Part shown: positions 6,934 to 13,829 of the stretch, one piece after another
Layout: every line of letters starts with the position of its first letter
Numbering within the stretch: the stretch's first letter is position 1
Assembly (NCBI GenBank): GCA_034435035.1
Contig: DAOTXW010000098.1
Span: 1 to 14,852, forward strand
Length of the DNA: 14,852 bases
Direction: 5' to 3'
DNA from: JAHEME01 sp034435035
GTDB lineage: Bacteria; Chloroflexota; Anaerolineae; Aggregatilineales; UBA3940
Notes under the pieces: generated by a model
Told to the model about the DNA's origin: nothing
The model's database searches: none
The model's input: only the letters and a program-made list of their open reading frames with translations
Program-made: the position numbers and the translations under genes

Positions 6934-9732
6934 TCAGCGGGCGGCGGCCTTCTTCACCGCGCCCGTGACTTCCTCGTCCTCGAACTCGCTCTCCTCGGCT
7001 GCCTCGCGCTCCACGAACTGCCGCCAGTACATCGCCCGCTTGCCCATGGCCGCCACCAGCGCCACCGCCGCGAACAGGCTGATGCCCAGCGCGGCGGGCA
7101 GCGAAGCCAGCTCGCCGACGCGGGTCTCGACGCGGGCGATGCCGTAGTAGCTGACGGCCATCAGCAGCGCCAGCGCGGCGGTGAAGATCAGACGGCGCAG
7201 CCGGTGATGCAGGCTGTCCAGCAGGCCCGATCCCATCAACCGCTCGACCAGCAGCACGCCTATCAGCGTGGTGACCAGCTGGATGATGATGACGAACGGG
7301 CTGGCGTCCCGCGCGGTGGCGATCAGCAGCGTATGGGAAAGCGCCGCCAGGATCGCCGCCGGCACCTGCGCCTCCAGCGCGCCGATGCTCAGCGGCCCCA
7401 GCGGCAGCAGGCCGGCCAGCGCCATGCCCGGCGAGCCGAGCAGCATCCCCGCCCCCAGCGGGTTCCAGGCCCGCGGGCGGCGCTTGTCGAACAGCAGGTT
7501 GACCATCAGGTAAGCGCCCAGCAGCGCCGCGCCGGCCACCGTCATCACCGGCGAGACGACGGCGAAGGCCGCCACCAGCGCCGCGAACACGATCGGCGGG
7601 CCGATCAGCGGGTTGGTGATCATCGCCAGCGTGCCGGCGGTGCCTCCCAGCCAGAAGACCGGGTACAGGGGCGTGTCCGCCAGCTGGCGGGAGAAATAGG
7701 CGACGCCCAGCGCCATGAACAGCGCGCCCATCGACTGGCGCAGCAGCCGCAGCACCGTGCCGACCCGGTTTCCGCCGTTCGGGTCGGACTGCACCGGCCA
7801 CTGGCTGAGGGCGAAGGCCAGGCCAGCCGCCACCAGCCCGCCGATCAGCCCGCTGACCTGCGCCGCCGGGATGCGGGCCGAGCCGCGCAGCAGCAGCGTG
7901 CCGACGATCAGCGTCAGCAGGCCCAGCCCCAGCCCCATCGCCCGCAGCAGCGGCTGCTCCGACTGGCGGTTGGAGACGCTCAGCACAGCGGCCAGCGACC
8001 AGGCCACGGCGGTTACCAGCGGCAGCCCGCCGGAGGCAGCGAAGGCGCCGCCCAGCGCAGCGAGCGTGCCGCGCAGGCTGTCCATCACGGCAGCCGGATT
8101 CTGCCAGACGCTCCACGCGTCGGGTTCCAGCAGGCCGAAGTAGGAGGTGTTGAAGGGGGCCATCTGCGCCCCGGAAGCCAGCCCGGCCGCCGCCTCGGAG
8201 ACGGGCAGCAGCCCGCCCGCGGACGGCCAGCCCAGCGTGAGCGCAAACAGCGTGGCGAAGATGGCACCCAGCGCCACCGCCAGCACCACCTGGCGAGCCT
8301 TGATCCACCAGGGGGCCAGCAGCGGCACCAGCCAGCCCAGCGGGTGCCCGGCGGCCACCACCGTCACCAGCGTGAGCATGATCTCGCGGGAGTGCAGGCG
8401 CGACCCGGCCAGGACGGTCAGGGCCGTCCAGAGGATCGCCAGCGCCGGGGCGCGGGCCGCCAGCGGCACCAGCACCAGCACGAAGCTCACCAGCGCCCCC
8501 AGCGTGGGCGCCCGCAGCAGGCCGTACAGCAGCAGGCCGGGGATGAGCGACAGGACGGCGATCTCCGTCAGCGCGCCCTCCGTCAGCCGCGCCAGCATCA
8601 GGAAGGTGGCCAGGCTCAGCAGGCCGGCCTGGCTCCACGGGCCGATCCACTGATTTTTGGCCAGCCAGGCCGACAGCGAGTTGAAGGTGATCGCGATCGG
8701 CGGCGCCAACACGGGCGCCGCTGCGGGCGGCGCGGCCCCGCCGACCACCGTGCCGGCCCCCGGCAGCGCCGTCGTTCCGGCGGGCTGGGCCGGCACCGGC
8801 GCGGCCAGAGTCTGCCCGGCGATCGGGAGGCCGCGGGTGGCTTCAACCGGCGGCAGCGCCAGCGTGGACGACGGATCGGTGAAGCCCGCCGCCTGACGCG
8901 GCACCGCCCCGGTCGCCACGGCCTCATCCAGCGCGTCGGCCATCTCCAGCGCGGCGGCGTAGCGCTTGGCCGGCTCCTTGGCCAGCGCACGCATCACCAC
9001 CGCCTCGACGGCCGGCGTCACCTTCGGGTTCAGCACCGTCAGGTCAGGCGGGGCATCATTGATATGCTTGAGCATGACCGCCATCGGGTTGTCGGCCTGA
9101 AAGGGCGGCTCCCCGGAGAGCATCTCGAACAGCATGACCCCCAGGGCGTAGATGTCGCTGCGGGCGTCCAGCGGCTCGCCCAGCCCCTGCTCCGGCGACA
9201 TATAGGTCGGCGTGCCGACCACGCCCCCGGTGCCGGTCAGCTTGGAGGCGTTATCCAGCGACTTGGCGATGCCGAAGTCGGCCAGGAAGGCGTTGTTCTG
9301 CTGGTCGATCAGCACATTGCTGGGCTTGAGGTCGCGGTGGATGACGCCCCGGCTGTGGGCATAGTCCAGCGCCGAGGCCAGCTGACGGAAGAACCGCGCA
9401 GCCGTCCGGGCCTCCATCCCCTCGGGGGTGATGCGGTCGGCGAGCGTGCCGGTCGGCAGGTAGCGCATGACGATGTACAGCACGCCTTCCTGCTCACCGA
9501 AGTCGTAGACGGGCAGGATGTGCGCATGTTCCAGCTGAGCGAGCTGCTGGGCCTCGTTCTTGAAGCGCAGCACGAACTCGTCATCACTGCCGAACTGTGT
9601 GGCCATGACCTTGATGGCGACGCTGCGGTTCATCGACGGCTGATGAGCGCGGTAAACGGCGGCCATGCCGCCCTTGCCGATCATCTCGATGACGTCGTAA
9701 TTGCCCAGCTTCTTCCCAACAAACTGATCCAT
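6934..9732 (-). CDS. Hanks-type Ser/Thr protein kinase fused to a large polytopic membrane domain
   Basis: An N-terminal PknB-like kinase domain covers about 10-272, counted from the ATG at 9732. It has a glycine loop (IGKGGMAAVY), catalytic Lys41 (AIK), HRDLKPSN with Asp134, DFG with Asp152, and an activation loop with Thr residues before GTPTYMSPEQ (Glu181). All catalytic elements are present, so it should be active in the cytoplasm. A Pro/Ala/Thr-rich linker (about 275-345) leads to some 550 residues that are mostly hydrophobic, with roughly 15 or more potential membrane spans. The product ends with an acidic, then basic, cytosolic tail (ESEFEDEEVTGAVKK). This differs from the usual single span plus extracellular sensor (for example PASTA). 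The start at 9732 is preferred over 9744 because GGAG at 9742-9739 is 6 bases upstream. It is divergent from the oligoendopeptidase gene. The function of the membrane part is unknown. Confidence 0.93.
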   Translation of the reverse strand: MDQFVGKKLGNYDVIEMIGKGGMAAVYRAHQPSMNRSVAIKVMATQFGSDDEFVLRFKNEAQQLAQLEHAHILPVYDFGEQEGVLYIVMRYLPTGTLADRITPEGMEARTAARFFRQLASALDYAHSRGVIHRDLKPSNVLIDQQNNAFLADFGIAKSLDNASKLTGTGGVVGTPTYMSPEQGLGEPLDARSDIYALGVMLFEMLSGEPPFQADNPMAVMLKHINDAPPDLTVLNPKVTPAVEAVVMRALAKEPAKRYAAALEMADALDEAVATGAVPRQAAGFTDPSSTLALPPVEATRGLPIAGQTLAAPVPAQPAGTTALPGAGTVVGGAAPPAAAPVLAPPIAITFNSLSAWLAKNQWIGPWSQAGLLSLATFLMLARLTEGALTEIAVLSLIPGLLLYGLLRAPTLGALVSFVLVLVPLAARAPALAILWTALTVLAGSRLHSREIMLTLVTVVAAGHPLGWLVPLLAPWWIKARQVVLAVALGAIFATLFALTLGWPSAGGLLPVSEAAAGLASGAQMAPFNTSYFGLLEPDAWSVWQNPAAVMDSLRGTLAALGGAFAASGGLPLVTAVAWSLAAVLSVSNRQSEQPLLRAMGLGLGLLTLIVGTLLLRGSARIPAAQVSGLIGGLVAAGLAFALSQWPVQSDPNGGNRVGTVLRLLRQSMGALFMALGVAYFSRQLADTPLYPVFWLGGTAGTLAMITNPLIGPPIVFAALVAAFAVVSPVMTVAGAALLGAYLMVNLLFDKRRPRAWNPLGAGMLLGSPGMALAGLLPLGPLSIGALEAQVPAAILAALSHTLLIATARDASPFVIIIQLVTTLIGVLLVERLMGSGLLDSLHHRLRRLIFTAALALLMAVSYYGIARVETRVGELASLPAALGISLFAAVALVAAMGKRAMYWRQFVEREAAEESEFEDEEVTGAVKKAAAR

Positions 9733-9738
9733 GCCACA

Positions 9739-9742
9739 CTCC
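9739..9742 (-). promoter_or_regulatory. Ribosome binding site deciding the kinase start
   Basis: GGAG on the minus strand lies 6 bases upstream of the ATG at 9732. It overlaps the alternative ATG at 9744, which itself has no clear ribosome binding site. Confidence 0.6.
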
Positions 9743-9764
9743 ATGACCGGACAGATACAGGGGT

Positions 9765-9793
9765 AGTGTACTCAGCCACCGGAGCGGCGTCAA
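9765..9793 (-). promoter_or_regulatory. Sigma70-type promoter of the kinase gene
   Basis: On the minus strand, TTGACG (9793-9788) and TACACT (9770-9765) are separated by exactly 17 bases. This matches five of six and four of six consensus positions. Transcription should start near 9758, giving a leader of about 25 bases. Confidence 0.7.
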
Positions 9794-9803
9794 ATGAGGG
9801 CTG

Positions 9804-9833
9804 TTCGCCGCCGGGGCCGGGCCATGCTACACT
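9804..9833 (+). promoter_or_regulatory. Extended -10 promoter of the oligoendopeptidase gene
   Basis: TGCTACACT at 9825-9833 is an extended -10 (TG, one base, TACACT). A weak -35 (TTCGCC, 9804-9809) is 18 bases upstream. It lies only about 10 bases from the -35 of the divergent kinase promoter. Transcription should start near 9840, about 40 bases before the ATG at 9881. Confidence 0.6.
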
Positions 9834-9880
9834 GGCACCGCCAGCATCCAGTCATCCCATCCTACCCGAGAGGAGCCGCT

Positions 9881-11686
9881 ATGGCCGAGACCACCCTGCC
9901 CCCCCGCAGCGCCATCCCCCTGGAGCACACCTGGAACCACGAAAGCGTGTTCGCCACCCCCGCCGCGCTGGAGGAATCGTTCGCCGGCGTGGTGGCCGAT
10001 CTGGAGAAGGTGGCAGCCTATCAGGGCCATCTGTCGGAAGGGCCGGCCATGCTGGTCGAGTGGCTGACCTTCTACGAAGACCTGATCGTGCGGGCCTACA
10101 CCCTCTTCATGTACGCCATGTTCGCGCAGTCCGTCAACACGGAGGATGAAGCGGCGGCGGCGCTTTTTGGCCGGGCCATGGGGCTGTTCGGGCGCGCGCT
10201 GAGCGCCACCGCCTTCACCGACCCGGAGCTGCTGAGCATCGGCCAGCCGACACTGCAAGCCTGGCTCCAGCAGGAACCGCGCCTGACGGTCTACGGGCAC
10301 TACGTTGAAAATCTGTTCCGCAAGCAGGCGCATGTGCGGTCGGCAGAAGTCGAGGAGCTGCTGGGCGCGCTGGCCGATCCGTTCAACGCGCTGACCCACG
10401 TCGCCGATATGCTGGCCGAATCCGACCTCAAGTTCGCGCCGGCCCTGACCCGCAGCGGCGAGACTCTGCCGGTCGCGCAGAGCACCATCGATCGGCTGCT
10501 GAGCAGCCCGGACCGCGAGGCCCGGCGCAGCGCCTGGGAGCACTACGCCGACGGCTACCTGTCGATGAAGACCACGCTGGCCGCGGCGCTGAACGCCATG
10601 ATCAAGCAGACCGCCTTCATGGGCCATGCCCGCCGCTACCCCTCGGCGCTGGAAGCGGCGCTGTTCGAAAACAACATCCCGCTGGCGGTGTACGACAGCC
10701 TGATCGCCACCTTCCGCAAGAACCTGCCCACCTGGCACCGCTACTGGCGCGTGCGGCGGCGGGCGCTGGGCGTGGAGACGCTGCACCCCTACGACATCTG
10801 GGCGCCGCTGACGCCCGCTGAAACGAAGGTCACCTACCCGCAGGCCGTCGAGTGGATCTGCCAGGGGATGGCCCCGCTGGGCGCGGACTATGTGGAGACG
10901 GTGCGCCGCGGCTGTCTGGAGGAGCGCTGGGTGGATATCTACCCCAATCAGGGTAAGCGGCAGGGCGCATTCTCCGCCGGCACCCCGCGCACCTATCCCT
11001 TCATCATGATGAGCTTCAACGATCAGGTGGAGAGCATGAGCACGCTGGCCCATGAGCTGGGCCACTCGATGCACTCCTACTACACCAACCGGAACCAGCC
11101 GGCGGTGTACTCCGAGTACTCGATGTTCGTGGCCGAGGTGGCGTCGAACTTCAACCAGGCGATGGTGCGCGCGCACCTGCTCCAGACCAACCCCGACCGC
11201 GACTTCCAGATCGCGGTGCTGGAGGAGGCGATGAGCAACTTCCACCGCTACCTGTTCATCATGCCGACGCTGGCCCGCTTCGAGCGCGAGGCGCATGAGC
11301 GCATCTGGCGCGGCGAGTCGGCCACCGCCGGCGAGCTGATCGGGCTGATGGCCGACCTGTTCGAGGAAGGCTACGGCGGGGAGATGGCGATCGACCGCGA
11401 CCGCATCGGCATCACCTGGGCGCAGTTCCCGCACCTGTATGTGCCGTTCTACGTCTTCCAGTACGCAACGGGCATCTCGGCGGCCAACGCGCTGGCGCGG
11501 CGCATCCTGGCCGGCGAGCCGGGAGCCGCCGAGCGCTACCTGAGCTTCCTGAAAGCCGGCGGATCGGTGTATCCGCTCGACGCGCTGAAGATCGCCGGCG
11601 TGGATATGACCGGCCCGCAGGCTGTGGACGAGGCGTTCGCCGTGCTGTCCGGGCTGGTGGATCGGCTGGAGGCGCTGTTCCCCTGA
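9881..11686 (+). CDS. pepF: M3B family oligoendopeptidase (PepF-like zinc metallopeptidase)
   Basis: Cytoplasmic zinc peptidase of 601 residues, the usual length for PepF-type enzymes, which cut short peptides released by protein turnover or uptake. The zinc site is H391-E392-x-x-H395 in LAHELGHSMHSYY, with the third ligand Glu419 in FVAEVASNFNQ. The preceding FNDQVESMSTL and the later GITWAQFPHLYVPFYVFQYATG are typical of the family. The long helical N-terminal lobe is intact and there is no signal peptide. The frame is open from 9794, but the ATG at 9881 has AGGAG 5 bases upstream and follows the proposed promoter, so it is chosen. It has its own promoter, is divergent from the kinase and converges with the VanW gene; nothing suggests an operon. 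Other M3B clades (PepF versus PepB/PZ-peptidase) cannot be separated by eye. Confidence 0.95.
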   Translation: MAETTLPPRSAIPLEHTWNHESVFATPAALEESFAGVVADLEKVAAYQGHLSEGPAMLVEWLTFYEDLIVRAYTLFMYAMFAQSVNTEDEAAAALFGRAMGLFGRALSATAFTDPELLSIGQPTLQAWLQQEPRLTVYGHYVENLFRKQAHVRSAEVEELLGALADPFNALTHVADMLAESDLKFAPALTRSGETLPVAQSTIDRLLSSPDREARRSAWEHYADGYLSMKTTLAAALNAMIKQTAFMGHARRYPSALEAALFENNIPLAVYDSLIATFRKNLPTWHRYWRVRRRALGVETLHPYDIWAPLTPAETKVTYPQAVEWICQGMAPLGADYVETVRRGCLEERWVDIYPNQGKRQGAFSAGTPRTYPFIMMSFNDQVESMSTLAHELGHSMHSYYTNRNQPAVYSEYSMFVAEVASNFNQAMVRAHLLQTNPDRDFQIAVLEEAMSNFHRYLFIMPTLARFEREAHERIWRGESATAGELIGLMADLFEEGYGGEMAIDRDRIGITWAQFPHLYVPFYVFQYATGISAANALARRILAGEPGAAERYLSFLKAGGSVYPLDALKIAGVDMTGPQAVDEAFAVLSGLVDRLEALFP

Positions 11687-11717
11687 CCGCCGCCGGCCAG
11701 CGCCGCCGGAAAAGGAT

Positions 11718-11744
11718 GGGCCGGGATCGCGTGGATCCCGGCCC
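11718..11744. terminator. Bidirectional hairpin terminator between convergent genes
   Basis: A perfect 11-bp stem (GGGCCGGGATC at 11718-11728 with its complement at 11734-11744) has a 5-base loop. It lies between the stops at 11686 and 11766. On the minus strand it is followed by ATCCTTTT, which fits termination of the VanW gene. On the plus strand no T-run follows, so it is weaker there. Confidence 0.65.
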
Positions 11745-11765
11745 GCTGTCTGCCTCCCTGCCGGG

Positions 11766-13652
11766 TCAATTCCCGCCCACCCGCGCCGCGCCAGGCGGGA
11801 TGTAGCCGGGCGCGACCTGGTAAATCGCCTGCCAGGGGATGTAAGTGCTGAAGAAGCTGTCCTGATACAGCACTTCGCCGTCGCGGTAGACCGTGCGGTT
11901 GACGACCACATCGAAGCCGTCGGCGGCGTAATCCACCTTCTTCGTCTGGCCGGGGGAAAGCTCCGGGTTCTCCTCGTACAGGGCCGGGCCGTGCGGGACG
12001 ATGTTGCTCACATACGGGCCGTCCTTCTGCACCGTGCGCCCGTCGCTGGTGGAGTAGAACTTCCAGGTGAGCGTTGAAGCCGCCAGATCGGTATAAGTCT
12101 CGATCAGCAGCCAGTAAGGCGTATCGTTGGTGAACTTCAGGTCCACCAGCGGCTCGTAGACGGTGGCATCCATGCCCTTGCCTTCGCCGCTGTCGTAGTA
12201 GCCCACCCAGTAGCCGTGCGGCCAGCGCTCGCTGATCGGGAAGCCGGCGTAGAAGGCGGTCTGGAAGGCCGTCGTGCTCACCTGGCACACCCCGCCGCCC
12301 ACCCCGCGGATGGTGCGCCCGTTGTAGATGATCAGCGCCTCCTCGAAGCCGGTCTCCTCGCTGACCTCGCCCAGGTAGCGGTTGAAGGAGAACTCCTCGC
12401 CGGGCGCGATCATGATGCCGTGGAAGCGGGCCGCCGCCGTGGCCACATTGGCGCGGCGGCCTTCGGACGATCCATAGAAGTAGGTAGTGGCCGAGGCGAT
12501 CATCTCGGTGATGCCCAGGTCGGCGGCGGTGGCCGTATCCGGGACAGCCGGATCGATCACCTCGAAGACCAGCGGCACGCGGTGGTTGCCGGTGGGGGCG
12601 GACTGGTTGATGAGCTGGATGCTGGCAGGCACGTCCAGCCGCCGCCCGGCGATGCTGGGCGCGATCGGCTCGATGGCCGCCGTCTCCCGATCGAACACAA
12701 AGCGGGCATTGACCGGCTCGCGGGCCAGCTGCGGCGCCAGCGGCTCCAGGAAGGCGCGGAGCTGGGCATCGTTGAGATGCACCCAGTACACCTGGCCCTC
12801 GCCGGAGGGGTTGGCGACCCGGTCGATCACCAGCATCTCGGCCAGCGCCTGCCGGGAGGCCACCCACGGGCCGGGATCGTCGGCGGTGGCGCCCTCGATG
12901 TAGATCTCCAGATCGGAGGCCAGGATCGCGCGGGCCTGCGCCGCCGCTTCCTCGGCGCTCATCACCTGCGGGGGGGTCTCGACCACCACCACCGGCACCT
13001 CGCCGCTCTGCAGCCGGGTGATGACCGCATTCAGCCCGCTGAAGGTCGCCGGCACGTCCACCTGCCGCCCGATCTGGCCGGGGATCGCGCTCACCTCCAG
13101 CCCGTCGATGAGGACGGCAGCATCGACCGGGGGCCGGTTGATCTGGGCGGCGATCTGCTGGATGCGGACATCGGCGGCCATCTGATCGTAGACCAGCACG
13201 GGCGAGACCACTACGCCCTGCCGCCACGCCTGAATCTGCTGGCGCAGGGCCGGGATCAGGCGCGGATGCCGCCCGACCTCATAGGCGGCCTGCACGGTGC
13301 GCTCCACGTCGAAGCGCACGCCCAGCTCGGCGGCGCTGACCGGCCAGATGTTGTCGCCATCCCGGAAGGTGATGGTGGTCAGCTGCGGGTAGGTGAACTG
13401 GCCGTTCAGCGCGGCGGCGGCCTCGGCGGGAGACAGGCCGCTGACATCGACGCCCCACACGCTGACGCCGGGATAGATCAGCCCGTCATAATAGATCTGA
13501 TAGGCGGCGGCCATCAGGGCGGCCACCAGATTGACCAGGATCAGGATCGAGACGACGATCAGCGTCGCGCGCGGCAGCCAGATAGCAGGTCGGCGCGTCC
13601 GGTAGGCGACAGGGGACTCGCCGGCATACGATGTTTGGCTCTGCGTGGTCAT
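11766..13652 (-). CDS. VanW/YoaR-like membrane-anchored envelope protein
   Basis: A 628-residue protein with a short basic N-terminus, one membrane span at about residues 29-51, and the rest outside the cell. Residues about 60-335 look like two copies of the YoaR-type putative peptidoglycan-binding region, each with a VPA(T/S)-type segment (near 200 and 341). The VanW domain covers about 385-535, with the hallmark GGGVCQVSTTAFQTAFYAG at 452-470 and GEEFSFNRYLGEVSE at 418-432. The final 80 residues are beta-rich and recall a G5-like tail, but I am not sure of this. VanW proteins sit in some vancomycin-resistance clusters, yet here there are no van genes, so this is a wall-associated protein of unknown activity. 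The start at 13652 is chosen because GGTGGAG lies 5 bases upstream; the ATG at 13673 would leave only about 14 bases of leader. It is divergent from the CAP lipoprotein. Confidence 0.9.
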   Translation of the reverse strand: MTTQSQTSYAGESPVAYRTRRPAIWLPRATLIVVSILILVNLVAALMAAAYQIYYDGLIYPGVSVWGVDVSGLSPAEAAAALNGQFTYPQLTTITFRDGDNIWPVSAAELGVRFDVERTVQAAYEVGRHPRLIPALRQQIQAWRQGVVVSPVLVYDQMAADVRIQQIAAQINRPPVDAAVLIDGLEVSAIPGQIGRQVDVPATFSGLNAVITRLQSGEVPVVVVETPPQVMSAEEAAAQARAILASDLEIYIEGATADDPGPWVASRQALAEMLVIDRVANPSGEGQVYWVHLNDAQLRAFLEPLAPQLAREPVNARFVFDRETAAIEPIAPSIAGRRLDVPASIQLINQSAPTGNHRVPLVFEVIDPAVPDTATAADLGITEMIASATTYFYGSSEGRRANVATAAARFHGIMIAPGEEFSFNRYLGEVSEETGFEEALIIYNGRTIRGVGGGVCQVSTTAFQTAFYAGFPISERWPHGYWVGYYDSGEGKGMDATVYEPLVDLKFTNDTPYWLLIETYTDLAASTLTWKFYSTSDGRTVQKDGPYVSNIVPHGPALYEENPELSPGQTKKVDYAADGFDVVVNRTVYRDGEVLYQDSFFSTYIPWQAIYQVAPGYIPPGAARVGGN

Positions 13653-13693
13653 AGCCGCTCCACCCTCGGACATCCGGTACGATGCATGCGGGC

Positions 13694-13723
13694 ATTGTAG
13701 CACAGGCTGACGGCGCCTCACCA
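13694..13723 (-). promoter_or_regulatory. Extended -10 promoter of the VanW gene
   Basis: On the minus strand TGCTACAAT (13702-13694) is an extended -10. A poor -35 (TGGTGA, 13723-13718) is 18 bases upstream. Transcription should start near 13687, about 35 bases from the ATG at 13652. Confidence 0.6.
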
Positions 13724-13730
13724 GCGCCGT
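13710..13730. repeat. Short inverted repeat between divergent promoters (operator candidate)
   Basis: ACGGCGC at 13710-13716 and GCGCCGT at 13724-13730 are perfect complements around a 7-base centre. It overlaps the -35 area of the VanW promoter. GC-rich sequence makes such short repeats common by chance, so a regulatory role is only possible. Confidence 0.3.
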
Positions 13731-13764
13731 TCGGCGCGGGCCGCCCGCCCGCCGGCCAGGGCGA

Positions 13765-13795
13765 TTGCCGGTTCGCGGGCGGGTTATGCTACAAT
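13765..13795 (+). promoter_or_regulatory. Extended -10 promoter of the CAP lipoprotein gene
   Basis: TGCTACAAT at 13787-13795 is an extended -10 identical to the one serving the divergent VanW gene. TTGCCG at 13765-13770 may be the -35, though the spacing is long (19 bases). Transcription should start near 13802, about 28 bases before the ATG at 13830. Confidence 0.6.
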
Positions 13796-13829
13796 TGTTC
13801 ATTCACATCCTGTCGACCGGGGGCCTTTG

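Noticed and set aside
6725..8650. A 641-codon minus-strand frame inside the kinase membrane region
   Set aside because: Same strand but another frame; composition is Arg/Gly/Ala with no hydrophobic pattern, while the kinase frame continues unbroken to its acidic tail.
7204..10149. A 981-codon open frame antisense to the kinase
   Set aside because: Its composition is Gln/Arg/His/Gly-rich without any recognisable motif, it mirrors a clearly real kinase gene and it has no convincing start signal. This is a common artefact of GC-rich coding DNA.
9827..11911. A 694-codon open frame antisense to the oligoendopeptidase
   Set aside because: Overlaps the HExxH-containing gene fully and the VanW gene in part, and its composition is shadow-like.
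12216..13700. A 494-codon plus-strand open frame opposite the VanW gene
   Set aside because: The minus strand carries the VanW hallmark motif; this frame is His/Asp/Arg-rich and has no family signal.
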